A stretch of 53,858 nt of DNA from a virus: the IMG/VR virus record IMGVR_UViG_3300008113_000007, positions 64,001 through 117,858 of that record. One strand, 5' to 3'. Made by a program: the position numbers and the translations under genes. The notes beneath the pieces were generated by a model. The model had not been told where the DNA came from. It saw only the letters and a program-made list of their open reading frames with translations, and searched no databases. Of this stretch, positions 30,761 to 40,200 are shown piece by piece. Position 1 is the first letter of the stretch; each line of letters opens with the position of its first letter.

Positions 30761-33688
30761 ATGAAAAACAACAACACAGTACTAAGATCGAGATACGGAA
30801 AAACCGACGTTTCTGAGGAGTTCCTCAGATATCCATTTGAGTCACCGATAAAATACGACGTCGACTACACCGGCACGTACTCGAAGTTCTCCATAGTAGA
30901 CAAATACTACGTGGACACACTGGTAAAGCCACATAAAAGGCTTATCTCCGGTGGTGCAGAATGGGGCTTGTTGGGCGCGTCAATGACGTTCAGCACAAGC
31001 GACGTATACTACACTTTCACCGGGCAGGTACTGAGCATCAGCGCCAGCTATCCTGGCATTGCATTCGAGAACGGATCCTCTGCTGCACGGATAGACGCAG
31101 TCGTCATAAACGAGGACGGATCTTTCGGTATCGTCAAGGGTGAGCCAAAGTTTCCGCCTTCACGACCTGCCATTTCGGACAGCCAGATACTGCTACAGTA
31201 CGCATACATCGGCACTTCGTCGACGACAATAGGTACGACAGAGCAGGTCTACACAAACAACGCACAATGGCAGGTGACCAACTACCAGCTGTCAGGACTG
31301 AACTCGGGAACATTCAACGCTGCATTCGGCGGAGACGACTACACCTCGGGCTTCTGCGTGCAACTGGACACAGACTACAGAACGGGCGTCAAGTTCACCA
31401 AGCCGGCTGGCGGACTGTTGGCATCGGACTACGGATCGATATCTATGCGTATCAAGTTCACTTCGGTAGTTCCTGACCACAAAAGCCTCTTCGTGCAGAT
31501 ACAGGGCACGGCGAACGGTGCGACGGTCTACGGCAACACACTAAACCTTATGACTTACGGTCTACAGAGAGAAGTTACTAACGTCTGGCAGCACGTGGTC
31601 GTACATACTTCAAAGTTCGGTCCGGAATTCTCGCAGTACAACGCACTCACGTTGAGGATGGCCGGTGGTGCCTCGGGCTCTAACACGCTTTGGCGCGTAG
31701 ACAACATACTTATACAGCCAGGCTGGGCATTCGACGGGTACATGGGCGAGCCTGACGCGACCGGTGGCGTAGGTGGTGGTAGCACGACCAACGCAGTAAC
31801 TGGTGGCGTGATTGGACCGGCGGAGGACGGAACCTACACAGACGGTGTCTTCACCGACTTCAATCCGCTTACTCCTATCGGAACGGCAGTAGACAGGTTC
31901 AACGAGCTCTTTTTGGCACTCGTGCCGGCTCCTGCGCCTGCGCTTTCTAACTGGAGCGGTTCCAGGTCTGGAGGTTTCGCCGGAAATGGAAAGCTCAGCT
32001 TCGGAACTACTGACCAGACCATCGACGGAACGACATACTTCGCGGCCAACGCAGGTAGCGGCGCAAGCCCAGCGGTTGCCGCCGACGGCGCCTGGACCGT
32101 CTCGGGCAAGAGGCTGACGATTTATCCAGCTGGCGGATCCGACATTACCGGAACACTTGCAAACGACGTCGGTGCTGAGTCTCTCGGTGCATATGCAGCC
32201 ACATCTTTCAAAGAAGCCACATTAGGAAACCTTACGCTGTCCGTGAACGGTCTGATAGTTTCCACGCAGAGCCTCTCAAGCCCCGCCGCACTCGACAACA
32301 CGAGCGGCAACACGATAAGCGGCTTCGTACTGAGCGCGGCGACGCAGTCGAAGTTCCAGAACGGCAAGCCTTTCGAGACGGACAATCCACTCTTCACAAG
32401 CAGAAATAACTGCGTATGGCGGGTAAAGGCGAACGACCCTAGGCTCAGGAACGGCTACAACTACATCATCGCGGAGCACAAGTCTACGGCAGTGAACACG
32501 TTCACGAGGACTCTCGCCAGGTTCGACTTCATACAGGACGCGAACACGTTCGGCACAACGTTCTCGGAGTTCTCGATCACTAGCTTCTCGCTCAGCGGGT
32601 CTAAGTTCCTATCCGGTATAGAGTACTTCACTGGAGGAACGATAAACTACGACGGCACGATGTCCAACCTTTACAGGAACACCTACAACCCGGACGCCGA
32701 CGCCGTGTCCTTCAACGACACGAGCATCACAGGTAACGGCAGTACGTTGCCGATAGTCAACCTCGCGTCCGTCGGCAACAAGCCGATACTGAACTGTGGA
32801 GACGACGAGAACAAAGTTGTCAGGCTTTCCACGGACTACAACTCATCGAGCCCTCTGGCGTTCTCTCTGCTCACGAGCAGCAAGAGGAGGCTCAACGACC
32901 CGATCGGAATATCGACGACCGCGAAGCGCACCCTGCAGGGCACCCGGACAGGAGGCACCGTATCGATAACCAACGTCTACCTGGACAACTTCGCAAACAA
33001 CTCGAATTTGTTGGATGAGACTTTCAACAGCGAGACCTACAGGCTCAAAGGCGAGACTGCCGGACTAAGCTACAGCATCGTGGCCGACGTCACTGGCAAC
33101 GCCTGGGTTTCATCGGAGTCGCTCACCACAGGCGACACAAACCACAGCGCCGGCCTTATGGTCTACAACGGGAAGCTTATGTACCCTACGCAGGCGACTC
33201 CTACGGCCAACTTCAGCACTGCCGGTAGCGCGGTGACGAACCCTAACTTCGGCAACGCCAACAGGGACTACACCGCCGCTACCGGGACTAGGACGTACAT
33301 CAGGTACTTCAGACAGACCTCTCCATCGTCCGCGGCGTTCACACTTGTCATAACTGGCACCAACACTACGTTTGTTGCCGAGGGCACGGCACTGACAGGT
33401 AACAACGTGCGCGTTCACCTGAAACTGCCGACCGGGACAGGTGCCGGCACCGGATGGCTGGACTGCTATTCGCCCTGGGTGCAGTCAACGTTGACAGCCA
33501 ACAACTACTCGAGTGGCGGCCTTTACTGGGCCACCGCCGGTGCTACGAGAGCGCTTGGCGGTAGCTGGGGTCTCAACCTCGGATCCGGTAGGTCGACGGT
33601 CAACAGCAACGGATACGTTGTGGTGAGGATCACGGTAGGTTCTTCTTGGGCCGGCACGATAGAGAACATGAGCTTGACCTGGTATTGA
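30761..33688 (+). CDS. Large fibre / baseplate-associated structural protein (975 aa)
   Basis: This is a large structural protein. The N-terminus, SEEFLRYPFESPIKYDVDYT and VDKYYVDTLVKPHKRLISGG, looks like a baseplate-docking module. Residues 165-330 resemble a carbohydrate-binding jelly-roll (GVKFTKPAGGLLASDYGSIS; TLWRVDNILIQPGWAFDGYM). The rest is Ser, Thr, Gly and Asn-rich beta structure, ending RITVGSSWAGTIENMSLTWY. Alanine- and glycine-rich stretches around residues 330-480 suggest flexible joints. It probably lies in the same transcript as the beta-helix fibre and is followed by a hairpin near 33712-33740. The exact part of the tail is unknown. Confidence 0.7.
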   Translation: MKNNNTVLRSRYGKTDVSEEFLRYPFESPIKYDVDYTGTYSKFSIVDKYYVDTLVKPHKRLISGGAEWGLLGASMTFSTSDVYYTFTGQVLSISASYPGIAFENGSSAARIDAVVINEDGSFGIVKGEPKFPPSRPAISDSQILLQYAYIGTSSTTIGTTEQVYTNNAQWQVTNYQLSGLNSGTFNAAFGGDDYTSGFCVQLDTDYRTGVKFTKPAGGLLASDYGSISMRIKFTSVVPDHKSLFVQIQGTANGATVYGNTLNLMTYGLQREVTNVWQHVVVHTSKFGPEFSQYNALTLRMAGGASGSNTLWRVDNILIQPGWAFDGYMGEPDATGGVGGGSTTNAVTGGVIGPAEDGTYTDGVFTDFNPLTPIGTAVDRFNELFLALVPAPAPALSNWSGSRSGGFAGNGKLSFGTTDQTIDGTTYFAANAGSGASPAVAADGAWTVSGKRLTIYPAGGSDITGTLANDVGAESLGAYAATSFKEATLGNLTLSVNGLIVSTQSLSSPAALDNTSGNTISGFVLSAATQSKFQNGKPFETDNPLFTSRNNCVWRVKANDPRLRNGYNYIIAEHKSTAVNTFTRTLARFDFIQDANTFGTTFSEFSITSFSLSGSKFLSGIEYFTGGTINYDGTMSNLYRNTYNPDADAVSFNDTSITGNGSTLPIVNLASVGNKPILNCGDDENKVVRLSTDYNSSSPLAFSLLTSSKRRLNDPIGISTTAKRTLQGTRTGGTVSITNVYLDNFANNSNLLDETFNSETYRLKGETAGLSYSIVADVTGNAWVSSESLTTGDTNHSAGLMVYNGKLMYPTQATPTANFSTAGSAVTNPNFGNANRDYTAATGTRTYIRYFRQTSPSSAAFTLVITGTNTTFVAEGTALTGNNVRVHLKLPTGTGAGTGWLDCYSPWVQSTLTANNYSSGGLYWATAGATRALGGSWGLNLGSGRSTVNSNGYVVVRITVGSSWAGTIENMSLTWY

Positions 33689-33711
33689 TTTTTTTCTACT
33701 AATTTTTTTGT

Positions 33712-33740
33712 GATAATCGGGACTATGTGCCCGATTTATC
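33712..33740 (+). terminator. Probable terminator hairpin
   Basis: GATAATCGGG pairs with CCCGATTTATC with one extra T. A T-run precedes rather than follows the stem, so efficiency is uncertain. Confidence 0.45.
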
Positions 33741-33760
33741 ATTTAAGTGTGTCGCGGAAA

Positions 33761-33770
33761 TAATATATAG
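33761..33770 (+). promoter_or_regulatory. Late-type promoter
   Basis: TAATATATAG; the predicted leader is about 17 bases to the ATG at 33792. It is the only promoter-like block before the collagen-like fibre frame. Confidence 0.65.
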
Positions 33771-33791
33771 TGTATAATATAAGTTATAACT

Positions 33792-34250
33792 ATGGCAGGA
33801 ATAAGCTCGAATAACCAGACAAACATAGCGTTCAAAAACCTACTCGGTAAATCGGTAACATACACCAGTGCGGCACTGAGTCAGGAGCCGTTTGGTATAT
33901 TTTTCAACGTAAGTTCTTCTAATGTTTGGGCCTCGGCGATAACGATAGAGGATCCATACGCAACGATCGGCAACGGCGCGGCAGTTTACGTAGAGGCGGA
34001 TTTGGTCTACATCTCATCTTCTAACGGCTCTGCCTTCAAGGCGGTCTGGCCGGCAACCCCGCCGGCGGGAACCGACCCTAAAACTTCTTCGCCATTTTCT
34101 TACGGTTCGGGCTCACTGACTGGTATAGCCGCCGGTAACGTTGTTAATAACGTAATATCCGATGCTTACGGTTCGAGTTATGCGGCCACGGTCTTCTCAA
34201 GTGGTAACGAGATTTACTCTGGTGATACCAGAAACTGGCTTTTCCAGTAA
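33792..34250 (+). CDS. N-terminal module of the collagen-like fibre, ended by an in-frame TAA (152 aa)
   Basis: This frame encodes a 152-residue Ser/Ala/Gly-rich beta protein (MAGISSNNQTNIAFKNLLGK ... SGDTRNWLFQ) and stops at TAA 34248-34250. The same reading frame continues without another stop into the collagen-like gene. The eight codons after the TAA (NSGIYWQE) read like a natural continuation, and no late-type promoter separates the two. It is either a true short gene, the attachment module of the giant fibre joined to it by stop-codon readthrough, or the result of one C-to-T change (CAA to TAA). See the finding for tests. Confidence 0.7.
   Translation: MAGISSNNQTNIAFKNLLGKSVTYTSAALSQEPFGIFFNVSSSNVWASAITIEDPYATIGNGAAVYVEADLVYISSSNGSAFKAVWPATPPAGTDPKTSSPFSYGSGSLTGIAAGNVVNNVISDAYGSSYAATVFSSGNEIYSGDTRNWLFQ
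34248..34250 (+). other. In-frame TAA inside a 3029-codon reading frame
   Basis: The stop sits between CAG and AAC (...WLFQ, stop, NSGIYW...). Positions 33792, 34248 and 34275 are all in the same frame. The nearest downstream start is a GTG at 34275 with no clear ribosome site. Confidence 0.8.
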
Positions 34251-34274
34251 AACTCGGGTATCTACTGGCAAGAG

Positions 34275-37200
34275 GTGCCGAACGCCTCACCTACACCAGA
34301 CCAGATAAAGTTCTTCGTCTACATAGGCGAGACGCTAGCTAACGCCACTTTCGGAGGCGCCGGTATGACCGGTGCCACAGGTCCAACGGGTCCTGCAGGC
34401 GACAGGTACCAGACGTTCGACAACACCACCAGCGCGACCATCGCGAGCTCGGGCAACTTCACCTTCACAGTAGAGGCAGGCTTGGCGTACACCGTCAACC
34501 AGGTCGTGCTCATATCGGCAGGTTCCGGGACCTACATGAACGCCACGGTAACTGCTTACAACAAGACCACAGGCCAGCTCGACGTAACCGCCACAGGATC
34601 AGCAGGATCCGGCACACACAACAGCTGGGTCATAAACCTCGCAGGTGCGGTCGGCGCCGTTGGTGACGCGGGTTCAAGCGGTACTTCAGGTTCGGCAGGT
34701 TCTTCCGGTGTTTCGGGTGACGCAGGTTCTTCGGGTACATCGGGCTCTTCAGGTTCTTCTGGAACAACCGGGTCTTCGGGCAGTTCTGGTACGTCAGGCT
34801 CTTCGGGTTCAAGCGGTACGTCAGGCTCATCAGGTAGTTCTGGTTCTTCCGGTACTACCGGATCATCTGGGTCTTCGGGCACATCTGGTTCATCTGGTAC
34901 ATCAGGCAGTTCCGGTTCGACAGGAACATCAGGTTCATCAGGTACTTCCGGGTCATCAGGTAGCTCAGGTTCTTCGGGTACGAGAGGTTCATCCGGGTCG
35001 TCTGGTTCATCCGGTACGCGTGGTTCATCCGGATCATCGGGTTCTACGGGAACTTCCGGGTCGTCTGGTTCTACGGGAACTTCCGGGTCGTCTGGTTCAA
35101 CTGGTTCGTCAGGTACATCAGGAACTTTCGGTTCTTCTGGTTCTTCTGGTTCTTCAGGTACGTCAGGCTCTTCAGGCTCTTCAGGTACATCCGGCTCTTC
35201 TGGTTCATCGGGTAGCTCCGGTACCACAGGTTCATCAGGTTCCAGTGGTACTAGTGGTAGCTCTGGCTCGTCAGGAACATCCGGGTCGTCTGGTTCGACC
35301 GGTACTTCCGGCTCTTCGGGCTCCTCGGGATCTTCCGGTACAACTGGCTCGTCCGGCTCATCCGGAACTTCGGGTTCGTCCGGCTCAAGTGGCACAAGCG
35401 GTAGCTCTGGTTCTACAGGAACTTCTGGATCTAGCGGTTCGACCGGTACATCTGGATCTTCTGGTTCTGCCGGCACCACAGGCTCGTCCGGCTCTACAGG
35501 AACCTCTGGTTCTTCTGGATCAACCGGCACGTCCGGATCTTCTGGTAGTTCAGGTACAACCGGTTCTTCCGGCTCTAGCGGTTCTTCCGGCACATCTGGA
35601 TCTTCCGGTAGCACCGGAACATCAGGCTCTTCGGGCTCATCTGGTACCACTGGCTCTTCAGGCTCTTCAGGCTCTTCAGGAACTTCTGGTAGTTCGGGCT
35701 CTTCAGGCACTTCTGGTAGTTCGGGAAGTTCTGGAACTTCAGGCAGCTCAGGTTCGACCGGTACTTCAGGCAGCTCAGGTTCGACAGGTACATCAGGTAG
35801 CTCAGGTTCTTCAGGCTCCTCTGGTACTAGAGGTTCGTCTGGTTCGTCTGGTTCGAGTGGCACATCGGGCTCTAGTGGCTCGACCGGTACTTCTGGCTCT
35901 TCAGGCTCGACCGGTACATCCGGATCTTCTGGTTCGAGCGGTACATCGGGCTCTAGTGGTTCGACTGGAACTTCTGGCTCTAGTGGCTCTACCGGTACTT
36001 CTGGCTCTAGTGGCTCTACCGGAACATCAGGCTCTTCCGGTTCAACAGGCACCTCTGGTTCTTCTGGTAGTACAGGAACTTCTGGTTCTTCTGGTAGTAC
36101 AGGAACATCAGGTAGCTCAGGTTCATCCGGCTCATCTGGCACTAGCGGTTCGTCTGGTTCATCCGGTACCAGAGGTTCTTCCGGTAGCTCTGGTTCATCA
36201 GGAACTTCTGGTAGCACAGGAACCTCTGGTTCGTCTGGTAGCACAGGAACTTCAGGTTCTTCCGGTAGCTCAGGTACGACTGGTTCTTCCGGTAGCTCTG
36301 GCTCCTCAGGAACTTCTGGCTCTTCCGGTTCGACAGGAACTTCTGGCTCTTCCGGTTCGACAGGGACCTCTGGCTCTTCCGGTAGCTCAGGTACGACTGG
36401 TTCTTCCGGTAGCTCAGGTACACGTGGATCTTCCGGTAGCTCAGGTTCAACAGGAACCTCTGGCTCTTCCGGTTCGACAGGAACCTCTGGCTCTTCAGGC
36501 TCTTCCGGTACGACAGGGTCATCAGGTAGCTCAGGTTCGACAGGAACCTCTGGCTCTTCCGGTTCTACTGGTACTTCTGGCTCGTCTGGATCTTCTGGTA
36601 CTACAGGTTCATCTGGTAGCTCAGGCACAACGGGTTCTTCGGGATCCTCTGGAACTTCCGGCTCTTCCGGTTCGACAGGAACCTCTGGTTCAACGGGAAC
36701 CTCTGGCTCTTCCGGTACTACAGGCTCCTCCGGTAGCTCAGGCACAACGGGCTCTTCCGGATCGTCTGGTTCGACCGGTTCATCTGGTTCTTCCGGTACG
36801 AGAGGTTCATCAGGTTCTTCCGGATCCTCGGGAACGACGGGTTCATCAGGTTCATCTGGTACGAGAGGTTCGTCTGGCTCTTCTGGTTCGTCCGGTACTA
36901 GTGGCACGGGCTTCAACTCGGTATACTTCCCTGCGAGCAACAGGGTACTCACTGCGTACGGAGGTCTGAACGACAGTGCACTGGCACAGGAAAACCTACT
37001 GTTCAACGGATCTCTTCTGACTGTTATCGGCGGCGCTACCATATCTGGAACTACGTCTACTAACAAACTTTTCATAAACAGTGTAACCTCTGGAACCACA
37101 GAACAGGACATATTAGTCATCTCTAACACCGGCGAGGTGCTAAAGAGAACAATCACCGAGCTTGGTGGCTCTTCGGGCACTTCTGGTTCATCTGGATCTT

Positions 37201-40200
37201 CCGGTACGAGAGGCTCGTCTGGAAGTTCAGGTTCTTCGGGTACTTCAGGAACGGGAACCGCAGGCTCATCAGGAACTGCAGGTTCTTCGGGTACTTCAGG
37301 AACAGGGACCGCAGGATCCTCAGGAACTGCAGGTTCTTCGGGTACTTCAGGAACAGGTACAGCCGGTTCTTCAGGAACTTCGGGTTCATCGGGCTCCTCA
37401 GGTAACACCGGATCTTCTGGCTCATCAGGATCCTCGGGAACTTCGGGATCTTCTGGCTCTTCGGGTACGAGAGGCTCGTCTGGTTCATCTGGTTCCTCTG
37501 GTTCTTCTGGCACCAGTGGTTCTGCAGGTTCATCCGGTACGTCTGGATCATCCGGTTCTTCGGGCACCTCAGGTTCGTCCGGCTCTACCGGTACTTCTGG
37601 TTCCTCCGGTTCATCTGGTACTACGGGTTCTTCAGGCTCCTCGGGTACTACAGGCTCATCCGGTTCTTCCGGTACTTCTGGTTCATCAGGCTCGACGGGT
37701 ACTTCAGGCTCATCAGGCTCGACCGGTACTTCTGGCTCGTCTGGATCTTCTGGGACCACAGGTTCGTCAGGAAGTTCTGGCTCATCAGGTTCCTCAGGCT
37801 CATCCGGTTCTTCCGGTACTTCTGGATCCTCTGGTTCTTCCGGTACTGCCGGCTCATCGGGCTCCTCCGGGACCAGAGGTTCATCCGGTAGCTCTGGTTC
37901 TGCAGGATCCTCTGGATCTGCAGGGTCTTCCGGTACCACTGGTTCTTCAGGCTCTTCCGGAACCACAGGCTCGTCCGGTTCTTCTGGTACTTCAGGGTCG
38001 TCTGGATCCGCCGGTTCATCCGGTACTAACGGACAGAGTGACAGGTACGCGACAACGTCCAGTTCATCGAACAGCATATCTAACACACCGGGTACTTCTC
38101 AGACGTACACTGTCGAATCCGGCCTGGCATACACTCCTAACCAGACTGTTGTCATATCTAGGAATGGAACTTCCGACTATATGAACGCGACAGTTACGTC
38201 CTACTCCGGTAGCACTCTGGTCGTTTCGGTGAACAGTGGCGCCACGGTCGGTGGACCTTATACTAACTGGACCATAAACCTTGCGGGTGCCGCGGGTGGT
38301 AACGGTTCAGCAGGTTCTTCTGGTTCGTCTGGTTCTTCGGGTACCAGAGGTTCATCCGGTTCATCCGGTTCATCTGGTTCATCAGGAACTACAGGCTCAT
38401 CAGGCTCATCAGGAACTACAGGCTCATCTGGTTCATCAGGGACTGCCGGTTCTTCCGGCTCTTCAGGAACATCAGGTTCATCAGGTAGCACTGGAACTTC
38501 AGGTTCATCTGGGTCTTCAGGTACTACAGGATCCTCCGGTTCGTCCGGCACTAGGGGATCTTCCGGCTCGTCCGGAACCTCCGGCTCGTCCGGTAGCACT
38601 GGATCTTCCGGCTCGTCTGGTTCATCCGGTACTTCAGGTTCATCTGGTTCGTCCGGCACTAGAGGATCATCGGGATCATCGGGTTCAACAGGCTCTTCGG
38701 GCTCTACAGGCTCTTCGGGCTCAACCGGCACCTCGGGTTCATCTGGTTCATCGGGAACTACAGGATCATCCGGTTCATCCGGTACTAGGGGTTCTTCGGG
38801 TTCTTCAGGAACTTCTGGATCCGCCGGCTCTTCCGGTACATCAGGAACAACAGGTCCGGAAGGACCTCCAGGACCTCCAGGAACTGGTTTCAACACGGTA
38901 ACTAACTTCGGCGACAACAGGATACTGACCTCTGACGGAACTGCTAACGGTGCATACGCAGAGAACAACTTCACGTTCGACGGCACGCTACTTACGCTCA
39001 CTGGTAACTCGGTAACTTACGGTGACATCAACCAGGGCGACCAATCAGGCACCGGCCGCATAATCAACATAGCAGATGGCAACTTAGAGAATTGGTATCC
39101 TATCGGATACGTGAGCAGCTCTCCGGGTAGGGGTGCCGTCAGGGTAATAGTGTCGTACACGGGTGGCCTTTGGGTACCGGTGACTTACGTCATCGACGCA
39201 TTCAAAGACTACGGAAGTGGAACCGGGGCAGCAACCACACTCTCTCTTCAGAAGTTTGGTACTATTAACTACATAAAAGAGGCAAGGATCGTACTAGACA
39301 GCTCAAACGCTAGGTTCGCACTCGAGGGTCTATTCATCGCAAGAGCGCAGGGACACACAGCGAGTGTGAACGTGCAGAGGCTTCTCGGAACACACAATGA
39401 CTGGACCTTCAACTCGGGCACTTTGGTGCCGTCAACCCTGACTGTGGATCCAGCGAGTGACAACTGGCTGGCCAGGTCGACGTTCCCTGTGAGTAACGGC
39501 GGTAGCACGCTCGAGCGTCTGCACATAAACGACAACCGCGCAGGAAGGTACTGGTCACTCACAGACAACAGTTCAACTACGCAGTACCAGCTTCAGGTGA
39601 ACGACGACACTGACACGATAATGCAGTTCGACGGAACCCTGAACAAAGTCTCCATAGGCACGACGACCGTTCCGACCGCGGCAGATGGAACCCTCAGGAT
39701 AGCCGGCGCTACGATGAGCAACCTGCTCGACGTCTACCAGACGCCGGAGCCCGCCTTCAGGTACCGCGTGAGGGCACTCGGTACGCAGCTAGGCCAAAAC
39801 CTTGAAAATGACAGGCTCGGCATATCGGCAAATGCAATGCCAGTTTACTCCACTGGACTTTTCTACAACCAAAAGGAGGGCGCCGCCATAAAATTCTGGA
39901 GAGGGGCAACCGACTGGGACAGCTCCATAACATTCAATACGTTGGGTGATAGCACATCAACACTCTTAGGCCTATCTGTTGCGACGGCGAGCGAGAGAGT
40001 AATCATCAAGCCATACGGTGAGGTGATGATCAACGCAGGGCAGTTCTTCACCGCTTCGCAGATCTGGAACTCCGGCCTTGGAGCGTCGGCGTCGCTGAAC
40101 GTTTTCCCAATCACCACCGGCGTAACAAGGCCTTACGCGCTCGCTCTTTACGTGAACAACACCCAGTGGCCTATTCTGACAAAGAACACTTCCGTAGCCA

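Noticed and set aside
34248-34250. TAA reassigned to an amino acid genome-wide
   Set aside because: Many other genes here end normally at TAA (polymerase, gp41-like helicase, nrdA, giant fibre), so only a local effect can be considered.
34645-36969. Plus-strand 774-codon frame rich in Val, Leu, Arg and Gln
   Set aside because: A frame-shifted reading of the same repeat; stops are avoided only because of the repeat composition.
34556-38086. Minus-strand open frame of 1176 codons, rich in EEPDEPVVPEEP
   Set aside because: It is the mirror image of the Gly-Ser/Thr repeat: GGN TCN codons read backwards give Glu/Asp, Pro and Val without stops. It has no promoter and no independent sequence features.
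37162-38184. Plus-strand 340-codon frame over repeat tract 2
   Set aside because: Same explanation: an out-of-frame shadow of the collagen-like tract.
34675-38885. CRISPR-like array of short repeats
   Set aside because: Period is 9 bases, all in frame with one protein, with no spacers and no cas genes.
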